DNA of 64,000 nucleotides, taken from Pegea sp. RAD2-039. Taxonomy: Eukaryota > Chordata > Thaliacea > Salpida > Salpidae. The position numbers and the translations under genes are program-made. Shown here one piece after another: positions 35,185-48,200 of this stretch (positions are counted from its first letter, which is position 1; each line of letters opens with the position of its first letter). The stretch lies in assembly GCA_034620365.1 (NCBI GenBank), contig JAQGEQ010000314.1:124001-188000 (forward strand). The letters run 5' to 3'. The notes beneath the pieces are model-generated. The model did not search any database, had not been told where the DNA came from, and saw only the letters and a program-made list of their open reading frames with translations.

Positions 35185-37720
35185 TCAGCAAAGTTTACAA
35201 GTGTTTTTACATTTAGATGCAACAGCAAAGTTGTAACAAATATTTCTAAAATAAGAACATCTTCTGCTCCCTGCTTTGTCTTTACAAGTTTTATTTTTAT
35301 CCTCTAAAAATATATAAATCATTTATTTCAGTCTAAATACATTAGCTGGAAATATCTTACCTAAAAGTTTACAGCAAGTTTTTGAACAAAATTTGCCCAT
35401 TAAGCTGTAATTAGTTGCACACATATTTAGCTTGGCTAGCATAGAGCATGGAATCAAATTACCATCGGAGTAGTATCTGCATATGTCAGAGCATCGCCCC
35501 AGAACACATTCTGTTGTGTCCCTACTCGGACCTTTACATTCATCTCCATAAAGACAAACTCTATAAAAAAAAATATTTTATTGATGATGACGTGGAAGCT
35601 AATGATAAACTCTTCTAGAACCTTTTTCTTCCACGCAGTCCTTTTCCACAAGTAACACTACAACTTCCAACTATATTCCAATTACTCCAGTAAGAACATG
35701 AGTTAAGATTACAGGCTACCACCTCAGAATCAAGTCCTTGGCATCCTTTATTTCCAACAATACCATTTAAACATTGACGAGTTTTATTAAGAAATCCGCC
35801 ACCGCAGGTTCTGCTGCATTCTGAGCTTTTCCATTCTGTCCAAGCTAAAGAAACTTTATTTATCGAACTCTAAATAACTCTGTTAGATCCAAACACGTGA
35901 CAAGAATGAGACAAAGAATAATTCACTTACAAGGACACGATTTTCTGTTGCAATTTTTCGATCTTCTATTGGAACCTTGACAACCTTTCCCGCTGCAATG
36001 ACGAAATGAAACTTTCACGCCATCGTCACCACACGAGGAGCTACACGAAGAAAACAAACTCCATTGTGTCCAAGAAGAACAAAGATCTGTTTAGATTAAA
36101 TGTTTTTCAAACTTCTAAACAAGTTTGATGTACCTTTGTTGCAGTTTTCGTATTTTATTTGAGGTCCTTGACACCCGTTGTCACCTGATCTTCCATTTAT
36201 ACAGATCCTCTTCATCTTTTGTTTTCCATTTCCACAACTTCTTGAGCACTCTCCCAGAGGCTCCCATGCGCCCCATTGTGGACAGGGAAACTCGTTACAA
36301 GCCTGATAACAGATCTTCAATCAAACTCATAAAATAAATCTATAAATTTCAGATTAAAATTCCGAATCAATAAAAAATTAGTTTTTAAAACTGATTATCA
36401 AAATCTGAAAAGAGAATTACTTCTGTTTTTTTAACTCCTAAAACTGTTTTAACCTGATATCCACCACCACAAGATTTCGAACATTTAGTTAAAGTTTCAG
36501 ATTTTTCCAGTGATGAAACTTAAATATTTAAAAACATTTTAATTTTGTAAATTATCAGTTAATCAAACTAAAAATATTAAAAGTTTATCAATAACCTTCA
36601 CAATTTTGTTCATTGCAAGTTTTGTTAACTGTACTTGAACCATTACAAGCTACATCACTTCCTTTACCAAGTAAGCAAATTCGTTTTCCAGTTCTAATAC
36701 CCTTACCACACGAAACTGAACATTCTCCAAACACAAACTCACTCCAAGTAGAACAAGGAATGTTGTTACAATCCTGTAGTTTTGAAATCATCATTCAAGG
36801 AAATTGTAACTTCAACTTAAATGTGTTTTTATACTGACTTCGAATTTGTATTTTTTTCCATTACATGATTTCGAACCTTTACAATATTTGACAAACGTTT
36901 GCTGACCTTTGCCACAAGTTTTGCTGCATTCTCCTTGTTTAATCCATTCTAGCAAATCTATTCAAAGAATTGGATTTTCATCATTAATTGAAAATCATTG
37001 ATGAGTTTTCAATGTTTCAAAAGTCATTTCAATAAATATATTGAAAAAGACTTTTAAACCTTTAGTTGTTTAACGCCATTTTAGTGTTTCAGTTATTTAT
37101 TTAAATCTGAATAAAAGACTAACAACTAACTTTTTAAGCTGCTTAAAAATTCCTTCTAATTTTAAACAACAAATTTAGATTATTTAAATTTAAACATGCT
37201 TAGTAAAGTTTACAAACTATCAAAACTTTTGAAATACTGTAAACATGTTTAAACAACCTTCGTTGTCATCATGACATTCGTTGCAAGTCTTCCTACAGAT
37301 TGAATGAAGATATTTACAATTGATCTTTCCCATTGAGCACCATGAATAACAATCCAAGCATCCACTTCCTTAAACCAAATTTTGTTGAAAAAACTTTTAT
37401 AAGAAATTTGCTTTTATTAGGCTACAGATAATTTAAACTGAAAAGTTTTTACTCGCGAATAATAAATAGTTTAAAACAATTTTTAAATTAACTAAAAAAG
37501 CTTTATATAGAAATAATTTTTTTTAAATTTAAAGAACAACTTTTACAAAACTAGAAGAAGAAATTTACTTTCACAGGAATTTTCTTGGCTTTTAACTGTA
37601 GCAACTGGAAAATTGAAAGATTGAACAGACTGCAGACATAACAGTAGCAGAAATCTAAAAGTCAAATTGTTTAAAGTCTAAATAATGTTCATCAAATACT
37701 TACACTTTCAATTCCATCAT
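35185..37720 (-). CDS. secreted thrombospondin type-1 and ShKT repeat protein
   Basis: About ten exons on the minus strand give roughly 490 residues. The start MMELKVFLLLLCLQSVQS is a signal peptide. A first ShKT-type Cys domain follows (GCLDCYSWCSMGKINC ... CRKTCNEC), then a series of TSP1 repeats with CS.(S/T)CG.G cores (ECSKTCGKGQQ, ECSVSCGKGIRTGKRIC, KCSKSCGGGYQ, ECSRSCGNGKQKMKRIC, SCSSSCGDDG, ECSRTCGGGF, SCSVTCGKGLRGRKR). Two more ShKT-like domains end the protein, the last with CKDKAGSRRCSYFRNIC and CKNTCKLC before the stop at 35185. Several W..W motifs precede the cores (SWTQWS, YWSNWN). TSP1 and ShKT modules are disulfide-rich binding domains of extracellular matrix and secreted proteins; no enzymatic domain is present. 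The third repeat appears truncated. The gene is divergent from CFAP54. Confidence 0.82.
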
Positions 37721-39274
37721 TATTTGATGGTACTTAAAGCTGTAAAAAATATTTATTGCTTTTTAATTACAGTAGTACTTTAAGATCTATTTTCACTGTC
37801 TGTTGTAATTTTTTGATCGCTATTTTAATATATTCATACTTAATAATCTTATTCAGCAAATAATAATCAATTTATATTCAACTAGTATCTTACTTGAAAC
37901 TTATTTAGAGTTAAATAAATACTTCGTATCAGATTGTTATCTTTTTTAGTCTTTATAACAGTTTAATCCACAAAAATTAGAAAACCTAGCTCGATGTGAT
38001 GACAAATTACATGAATAAAAGCATGTTACATCCGTCCAAACCATATTTGTATCATTAATTTATGCTTGTATATAACTTGAAAAATAAAATGTTCAAAAAA
38101 GGTCGTACATATCGCATATTCCTAACTAGTAGCACGATAAGAACTTTGATTTTAAACATCTACAAAACTACATACAACTTACACCTTTTTGACTTTTTTA
38201 TTTGACGTTTAATCTTACCTCTTTCAATTTCACACTTTTTAAAGTTATTATTTTAACCTCTATAACTTTTAAAAAGCAAAATCCAGATATAAAGCTGTAA
38301 CAACCTTAAACACTTTGTATTGTTATGTTAAAATTAAGTTTCTGTTACTTTGTATTTCCTTTTTGAATACACTAGAAAGTTATCTCTTCAAAAATTTTGA
38401 CTAAAAACTATTTGCTTGTATCGAAACTTCATTTGCGTTATAGTATTCTGTCTTTACTCCTTAAAATACAAATAATCTTTAGACTTTTGATGAAGCTTAT
38501 GATCTTTAAAAACATTTTAATGTGTTTTTGAAATGATTTAAATATATTGAGCTAGTAAGAATCTACTCAAAAAGATAAAAGGGAAGTTTTAGTACGCAAC
38601 GCTAGCTACAGTAGTCATGGCAATACTACAAGCCCAGAACGTTTTAAAGTTTAAAAATATTTTGCAAAACATCTGTTTTGATTTTTATAGAAGAGTTTCT
38701 ACTTCTGAATTTTATTATTATCTATCAATATTTTTATTTACTTTCTAGAATAATTTATAATTCTTTTATTATACTAAAAAATAGCTTATAACTAGTTAGA
38801 ATTTTTCTATTAAAGAGTAAAAGAATTATTGAATTTAAGATTTAATTGAAATAACTCAATATCGATATTCTAGATTTAGTTTTTAGAGTATTTAGATCTT
38901 TTTTCTCTTCTTAAGATATTTTTTAATTATTTTAATTGAAATATATGTTTTAAGTAATGTTTTTAATTTAACTAAAACCCTTTAACTTTGTTTAATTAGA
39001 GTTTATTTTTATTTATTATAAATATTTTTTGTAACTTTTAATTTTTCTTAATTTACTTTTTACTTTACCCATCATTTAGTTTTTATTATTTATATAATTT
39101 GTTTTAATTTATTAATTCACATAATTTTTAAGAATGTATTAACTTGTTAATTGCTTCATTTGAAGTTTTATAATCATAATAAAAAAAAAATCTTTGATTT
39201 TCAAAAGTGTTTCAAGATGAAATAATTCAGATTTTTTCATTTATCTTATTTATTTTTTCCAGTTTTGATAGAAT
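37721..39274. other. divergent intergenic region, TSP1/ShKT gene to CFAP54
   Basis: About 1.55 kb shared by the upstream flanks of two divergent genes. It is AT-rich throughout except a short patch near 38.6 kb holding an X-box-like motif. No exons were recognised. An acceptor-like TTTTTTCCAG sits 13 bp before the CFAP54 ATG, so its 5' leader may be spliced on. Confidence 0.5.
38611..38624 (+). promoter_or_regulatory. X-box-like (RFX) motif upstream of CFAP54
   Basis: GTAGTCATGGCAAT resembles the RFX X-box palindrome GTTNCCATGGNAAC at 11 of 14 positions when N is counted. X-boxes drive many ciliary genes, and CFAP54 is axonemal. It lies 650 bp before the start codon, within a locally GC-richer patch. 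One-motif evidence only. Confidence 0.35.
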
Positions 39275-42200
39275 ATGTCCCAAGTTCTTGCTAGTGTAGC
39301 TGCTGACTCTCTTCAGCCAGCTCACGCAAGTTATTATGGGGATATTGACAGTAAAAATCCAGTGATAATAGCTGGCGAGAAAGAACTTAATGAAGTCCTT
39401 GAGATTTTCAGCAAAAAATCCTCCAAAAAGAATTTTTCAAATGAAACTTTAAAAAGAGGGTAAAATTTTATCATGATTTTTTTATAAACTTTCAAATGTC
39501 GTTTTTTAAGTTGTAAAGTTTAAGATGAAATGTTTGTTTTATAGAAGTAATCTTCTGTTTCAAATCTGGAATAAATATGAGCCAAGATGGCCGACAGACT
39601 TATTTTATGAGCGAATGGTTTCCATTGGATATAATTTACTTGATTTAAAATCTTATAAAGTTGCACTATATCAATGTTTTCAAAGATATTTAATTACTCG
39701 GTATAAAGTCGACCCATATTGTATAGATCATGATATTAATTTGTACAAAAATACTTTTTTTCCTGAGAAACAATCGAAAAGTGATCACATCTTAACAGGA
39801 AAATCTTTGATTGTTAGTATTATTATGATTAGTTTGATAATTTATTAATATCTTTGTTTAAAGTTTTATTTAAAAGGATCTAGTTAATTTTTTTAAGCTT
39901 TTTATATCTTTGGTTTCAATTATTTGATTTTAATCAATTCAATATTTTTTTAAATAATTAGTTTTTATTTTGTGTTTAAAAGAATATTTATTCAAGTTTC
40001 AAGATAAAATTTATATATCTATAAATCTATTTTTTTTGTTTCTACTTTTTCTATATTAGTTATGCTAAAATGTGCTGTTTAAAAGCTTTTAACTGTCTCT
40101 TTGCAATAATTTTGTTTGTGTTTTCTATAAGAGCTGTATGAATTGTCATCTGTTGAATAAAATAAATGATTTGAAACAACTTTTTACAGGGAATGTCTAT
40201 TTGCAAATATCGACTAATGATAAAGAACGATATTGGAGTTGAAAGAAAACAAACTCTTGACTTGTGTGTAAAGATTTTGCATCAAATAAGATGTTTTATG
40301 CAATGTTTAATGATTGATGAAAAACTTTGTTGGCTTCTCTATAACTCCACAATAGTTATTCATGAAATTTGTAAAAATTTAACAAGTGTTGGTCACTCAC
40401 AACAGGTGAGAAATCCAATTTATGTTAAAAAAAAAAGCTAAATTAGTGTTATAGGCCATCAAGTTTCTTATATGGGCTTCTACTACCATGGAAAGTTGTG
40501 TTCCTCTCTTAACTATCAAGTATTTAGAATGGAGAACAACTTTATATTCTTCAGTCTGTTTTGCTTATTATGATTGTAATGGTGATAAACATGCACAGGT
40601 TAAAATCTTTTATAATTCAATTATATGATTCATGATTATACAATTTTTAGGATTTTGCTAGTAGAGCTTTACATAAAATAAAAGAATTGAAAGAACTAAC
40701 TGACATACAGGATTCAGAAAGTAACGAACAAGTGATTTTTAACAAGGTTTTTATGAGTTTAGAGTCAAGGAACAATCATTAAAGTGTTTTATTTTCAGGC
40801 AACTCATGAAATGGCATCTGCTGTTTTTAAAAGGTTAGTTTTTGAAAGTAGAAAAAGACCAAAAGGTTTATTGAGACCAAAAGTAAAGGCAAATTTGAAA
40901 GAAACTGCTCAAGTAAAATATGATTTGAGTTAATTCAAATAAATAAAAAGATATTTTATTCGTAGTCAACCTGGCCTCGAACCCAAACAGAAAAGTTTCT
41001 TTTTGATATGTTCAAAGGCAGTTCAGCCCAATTTCTCGCTATTATAGATGCTTTAAACTCACCTCACAAGCGAGTCTTTCAAACGAATCAATTAAACAAC
41101 GAACATGAATTTAATGAAGTTGTAAACGAACTGTTTTTTGCTGCGAAAGAGATTATTGCCGGTTAGAAACGTTTATTTGATGAAACAGAGACGCTAGAAG
41201 CGAGTTTTTTACAGGTGGGGGTGGTAATTCTTCTTCTATGGCATCTAGTTCTGATCATTCAACTCTCGTGGGAGTAAGATCTGATATGTCAATGAGAGAT
41301 CTTTCAGCTTATGGTAATCAAACGCGTTTTTATCCCAAAGTTTTTTAAACTTTTAATTCTTTTAAAGGTTATTCTGGTGTTACTTTAAGCGCTGTTGTAA
41401 AGTTGACTAAATTGGCTTTTTCATATGAACAATGGGCAACTTACAACAACTTACTTGATTGTACTTTGATATTTATTAAAGTAATTTTATTGTAATTAAC
41501 AACTTTATCAGCTGATCTGCTTAAAATTCCAGAAAAATATGGAAGAAGCCAGTGAAGAAGTAAAATATGAATACAATATCTACGAGTTGTGTCTTGCTCT
41601 TTTACTAACCACAGAAAAAGTAATCCGTCAACAGCACTTTATGCAATCATCTCCAGCAGTAAGAAAAATGACTGCTGGAAACGAAATGGATGGATTAAAC
41701 AAGACAGTAAATAATGGAGACGATATTTTATATGTTGCTGAAACATTACTTTATTGCATAAAAGAACCATCTTGTTTCGATTCAATTGGATTAGATAAAG
41801 AGCAAGCTATTACTAGGTCTTGTATATATTCGAAAGGTTGAAATATTGAAAGTATTTTGTTCGTTTTAGGGATATGCTTTTGGATGTCACCATGATATTA
41901 TGGTATAAGTGTAAACCTTTATTTTCTAAAGGTCAAATGGGTTTATGGGAAGATTCTGATTTTTCAACAAATAGTAACTTCGGAAAAGTTAGTTGTAAAA
42001 ACGACGTTTTTATACCTGGTTTCTAACATAACTTTTTAGTGGTTTCATACTTTGACTATCGTACATATGAGTTTAAATTGGATGAAAATTGGTTTAACAG
42101 ACCCTGTTTTAGTATCAGAAGTTGCCTTGAAGCTTTCTCTTGCTCTTGAAGCTGTCACTAAATTCAGTGAGTTAAAGTAGTTTCGTTGAAGACACTAAAC

Positions 42201-45200
42201 CTTGTTTTCGTTTAGATGATTACAGTGACCACGGGTTTAGCCTGCATACATCTTTTTCTTCCATTGGTAGTAGTCCATTTATGCAGCTGAATAATGCGCT
42301 TCATATAATTAAAGATGCTTTAAATGCTGTTGATTTTGGCAAACAACAATTATGTCCACGTGATTCTACAAGAATTGTTGATCTTATGATGATTACGTCA
42401 CAAAAAAAAGTATTTTAAATTTTTTTGACAAATTTTTTAGCTGAAATCTTATTTTTAGACAAATGAATTATCGATATTTGAATTGATGATAAATGATTTA
42501 AGAGTTGAGTTGTTATCTATTCACCATAGGATCAGTTTAAAATTAATATCAATGAAAAATAATTTGCCATTTCTAAATACAAACCCACAATCGTCTAATG
42601 GATATACTTTACCTGACAATTATTTGTAAGTTTTATAAATTTCATTTTATCGTTCAAATTTTTAATATTTTTTTTTGTTTCTTAATATTATTGATCAGAT
42701 AACTTTTTAAAGTATTTTTTTTTAATTTAGTGAGTTAATCTCGATGGAAAACCTTCTTGAATCAGTCGGTTCATCACCTACATCCAAATCTCTACTTTTC
42801 ATTCAACAATCACTCCAAATATACTCTAAAGATCTTTCAGAAGCAAAAGCTCTTTTAAAAAAAGCTTTTCAGGAAGTTATGAAGGAGGAAAAATATAATT
42901 TAAGGTTTAATTCCTTTCAATATATTCTAATTAGATTTTTTGTTTAATTAAAAGTTAAAAATCTTTTTTTAGATTATACAACAATAATTGCAAAGAACAA
43001 AATATCTCAGAAAATAATTCAACTCCATCAGCACCGATTTTATTATCTAGAAGTTGTACAAAAATGATATTCAAGCCACCAGTATTTAATCCAGCTAACA
43101 CTAAAGTAAGTTTTTATCAAAAATAAATAAAAATAAAACCAATTTTTAAGGTTTGTTGGTGGAAAATTTTTGGTCGAAAAAAAACGGATCTGGCTCAAAA
43201 AGTTCGATTAAATGACTTTTCATTAACAGGTTTGTTCAAAATCATCAGTTTTATCATTTTAACTTTACAAATATCAGGTACTGGGGAAGAAATACCTGCT
43301 GGAGAAGATAGTGTTTTTGTCATTAGTAATTTAGAACCAAATAAACAATATATGTTTGCTGTAGCAGCATATACAAACAGAGGAAAATTAATAGGTGCTT
43401 CAATCGGAAAAACTAGTCAAGAAATTATTTCGTCTCATGCTACTTCTATTTTAACAACTTATGGATATTTAGCTCAAGTAATTAAAACGTTTTTATTTGA
43501 TGTCAAAATCAATTTTTAATCTTTAGGTTAGTTATACTATTGAAGAAAATGAATTGTGTAAAAAAGCATGTAGTACTCTATGGAATTATTTCATTTCATC
43601 TTCAAATGTTAAAGACACAAAAATTAGAGATTATCAGTTTCAAACTCATCATTTAAACCGTAAAAAACTGATGAAAGCATCTCCTATCTTACTCCGGCAT
43701 CTGATGACTTCAGTACAGATCAATATTGATATTATCGTCCAAGAAAAAGGACTCCTCTTCAATCATTCTTATGATGAAATCGATTCTTTACCAAGTATAT
43801 TGTTGAAGTTATTCGTTTTTTATATAAAAAATTTCATGTTTAGATCAACTGCTTCGTTTGGAGTGTTGTCAGAAGATGCTAGTTGCTATAGAGCTTGCTA
43901 ATTGGTTAAATGATTCATCATCTCATCTTCAGTGTATCATACAAACATATGGATTAATTGCACCAATAATTCAAGCAAATATTCTTTCATCACATGTTAT
44001 GGAGGTTTTTTGAAAAACCACAAGATTCAAATTTTTAAAAATTCTAATTCAGATTATTTTGAAATGTTTATCTGATTTGAAAATAATCTTACCAGCTTTG
44101 AAAACCAATAAAACCATTCAAAAAAGTCAATCCATCAATCAGGTGGTCGCATGCATGAGTAACTACGTTGCTAAGGTGACTGAAAATAACCAACCAGAAA
44201 CAAGAATGATAAAAAAATAAATTTAAAGGTTGCATCTTCGAATGAAGATAGACTTCTTGCTCTGTCATCAATTCAAATCGCTAAAGATATACTAAATCCA
44301 CAAGTTGGTGTTGAAGACAGTAAAAAGACAAGTCGTAAAAAACAGAGGTAAATTTTGATGTAACTTAACTTGACAAATAACGATTATATCTCAGACTCAG
44401 ACCACAGGAGAACTTAAATGAGATTATGATGCTAGAAAGAAGATTCTCTGAGATTCAAATAAGTGTTGATCAAGTCGGAGAACTCAAAGGAACAGAAGAC
44501 TCACATGAAGTTTACGCAAAATTATATTTGATGCAGACTACAGCAGCGTTTAGAGAATTAACTAAATTTAAAAAGAGATATAAATATTTGGAATATTTCG
44601 TTTATGTTCGTGTAGTTTGTTGTACAATGTCTCATTTTTAAATCAAATTTGTTTTTAGGCTTTGAAGAAAGCTTTTCGTTGTGGTAATACTGAAACTGCG
44701 ATCACGTGGAGTAAAGATGTCCTACAAACGCTCCATAGAAGAGCAGAGATTATGAATGTTTATAAACCATTAACTTATAAAAAAACTGCTGTAGCTACAA
44801 ATGAAAATAATAATTCGAGAAAATATGCAGCTGCTGTTGTTGAGTTCGTTCAAGCGACACAAGATAAAAGTGAAAGAAAAAAAAACAACCCAACTAATAG
44901 GTCGAAGATTTTTTCTTTCGAAAATTTGAATTCTAAAAATTTGAAAAAAATTTTTTACTCAGCGCGAAAAATAAGGTTAAAAAGTTCCGCCCATTTTGGA
45001 AGCGTAAAGGAGGTCCTGGAGGTTCTCCAGAGCAAGAAGAAGAAGAGCAGATCGCAGCTGGACGTTTAACAATCTTTCTGATTCCGATGATCAAAAATTG
45101 GCAGAAAAAGAAGATATTAAGAAAAGTTGTTGATTATTTCATGATGATGGTGATCTTAAATAAATTCTTCCAGTTGACGATTGATGAAACTCCGTGGAGG

Positions 45201-48200
45201 TCGGATTTTAACCGCTTGGTGGCGCTGATGTATATGCAAATGTATTTTGAGAAGTTAGATGAACGAAGAAAAGGATTAAGAATTTCAGAATCAAATTTCT
45301 ATGATTCAAATTTCTTTAATCACGTGATTACTCCGAATCTGATCTTTATTTTCAATAAATTTGATTCTTAAACAGGAATTATGGTCTTTTCAAAACTCTG
45401 GTAAACTTGTTTCTGATTGGACGGAAATAAATGACGCTGAACAAACCAACCAATCAGGAAAGAGTCCTCGAAAAAGCTCAACTAATAAAGAGATTGATCC
45501 GTTATTTATGAAGAAGAATGATCAAGATGAACCACCAATTGAAGAGGCAGCAAGACTTGCAATCACTTATACACTGAGTAAAGAGCTAAGATCAACTCCC
45601 TGACTTGATCCTTACATCTTCAAATTCAGCATCCAATACTATTGATGAAGCAACAAGTGAAATGGCTCTTATATCTCCTCCAGGATTTAATGAACCATCA
45701 ACTCGTACTATCCTTCAAAATGATGCTTTTTCCAGCGCTCTAAAACCTGCATCATTACTTGAAAATCTTAGAGTTAGTCTTTAGTTTTTTTTCTCATTTT
45801 TTTCATCTCATCAACTACAGATTGCAACGATAAGTTTCAAGAGATCTCTTGTTCTTGCTCACCGAGGTAGACATTGGATATTACTCCAAAACAACGCACA
45901 TGACATGTTCTGGTGTTTTCAAAAAGCTCTTCAATACGCTGAAGACGGGAGTGATTCTTTTGTAATCTCTTCATCTAAAATCAAGTGAAGATCCTCTATT
46001 TTAAAGACCTTTCGCTAATCTTCTTCAATTTCAGATCGATTTTATGTAAAACTGTTGCTACTTGTGCTGATTTGTTACTAGATATGATGATGGTTGTTGA
46101 TTGTGGAGATTTGAAAGAAAATAATGAAGATTTTGGGGGAAGCAGATTTAATTTTGAACGTAAACTTGATTATTCTCATTTAGTAGACAGAAAATTCTGC
46201 TATCAAGTCATTATTACATCTATTCATTTGTTACATAACGAAACCAGGTGAGGTTTGATAAAGATGTAAATAAACTATTTCAAATCTTTCAAGATGGGAA
46301 GAGCTAGTAGACATCTGTTTAAGATTTGAAAAAGTTACTAACAGAAAAATGACAGAATTAATCGCGCCTGTTACTGCTTATGCACAGCATCAACTAAGTG
46401 AAAGGATAAAACAGTTCAATAATCAATCTACTAACAAGTTAGATCACATTTGTGTCTGTTACTTTGCTTCAAACTTTCTTTTGAAGATATGCAATGAAAA
46501 AGAAACAAGACCTTCAATCAGAAGAGTTTTCTACGGAACAAGAAATATATGAATTCGGAGAAAGAGCTTTGCAATTATCTTGTGTTCCAGTTGACTTTAA
46601 ATTAACGTAAATAGACATAAACAATTGTATGACCAACAGAATTACATCTGTCTAATCTTATGTCTTCCTAGTTAGATGATCTTTAAACAGACTTCTTCAC
46701 AGCATCTATTATTTTGATCTTCAAACTCTCTAAACTTCATCTATTTATTTACTAATCTTTTCAAATCCGTTTTTGCTCGTTTTTCTTAAAAGATCTTTTT
46801 GGACATTTTAATCACAACTTATTTAGATAATTTTTATTCAAACTCTTAAAAACTTTAAACTACATCTTTTAAACGTTTCAACTTCTGCTAGAAAATAAAT
46901 AATTTATTTAAATTTGAAATCCAGCATTAAACAGTTATGAATTAATTCATCAAATTTAAAAGATTCATTTTTAAACTTTTTCAACATTTTTTCAGAATGA
47001 AGAAATTGAAGGAAATAATATCAAAATCTCAATATGTGTCTCGTTCACTAAAACATTCCAGAAATTTATTGGCACTTTACCTTGCCTCACATCAATTTGA
47101 TAAAGAACGAACCCACAACAAAAAGTTATTCTAAAAAGTCATTTTTAAACAAAATACATAAAAAAAAAAGCTTATTTCAGAATTCATAAAACTATTGATG
47201 AAAATGGAAGTAAATTCGTTGAGATGGCAAAAGCTCCAATAAAACCAACTGAAATCCATTTCAAAACAATTCAAATTAATACTCAACCACTAACAGAGAA
47301 ACAAGCAAATAATCTCATTAATTCTTATCTCAGGTTTCTCTATAACTTCAATTTATTGAAACTAAATTAAAAATTTGTAGAACAATTGAACTTTTAAAGT
47401 CATCATCACAATTTGATCTATGTGCTCAAGCTTATAATGAGTTAGCAGATATATATTGTCACCAAGGTAATATAAAAACTGCACAGAAATATTGGAATTC
47501 ATCTCTTGATCAGGTTTAATTTATATTTAATCAGATAAAAATATAAATAATTTACTTAACAGATATTTAAAATGGAAGATGCGATAAATAAATGGAGAGA
47601 TTTAGTAAAAGAAGATATGAATTTATCTGAAAAAATTCTTGAAATCTGTGGGTTTTGGGGTTGTTTTCATGCTATTACAGTTGCAGGAAAAATAGGTTAT
47701 TTCATTATTTGTTAAATTTCTCATAAAAATTCTGATTTCTATTTTAAACCAGGCGAGTTTTGCTTATCAAACACAGAAGATAGAATCAAACATGCATTAT
47801 TAATAAGTCAATTAGTTTGTGCTTTATTCAAATCTTCATTACCTCATCCAATAAATGAATGTGATTATTTATTATATGAACTAATACCACAGCAATGTAC
47901 TGAAAATATTGAGTTGTTAACATTTGCTCATGTAAACAGGCAAGTATATAATCGTGTGTTCAGTTTACTAACTTGTCTAATTTGTAGAATTCTCCCACCT
48001 CATATAATTAACCCAGGGTATGAGTTATTAAACGCAATTAGTATTTTCTCTGATCAATATCGAAGCAATCTACCTTCAGTTATAGCGTCTCTACATTGGG
48101 CGTGTAATCAACTGATTGAAAAAGAATATTTCATCAAATCTTTACCACTTTTAACTTTATATCAATATTTTGCGACCTTTCATGCCAGGTTTGTTAGTAA

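Noticed and set aside
36125-36837. Plus-strand frames of 70-74 codons
   Set aside because: Antisense shadows of TSP1-repeat exons.
44940-45130. Apparent frameshift in CFAP54
   Set aside because: A short intron from about 44901 to 44961 (GTCGAAG...CTCAG) and another ending TTCTTCCAG restore a single frame.
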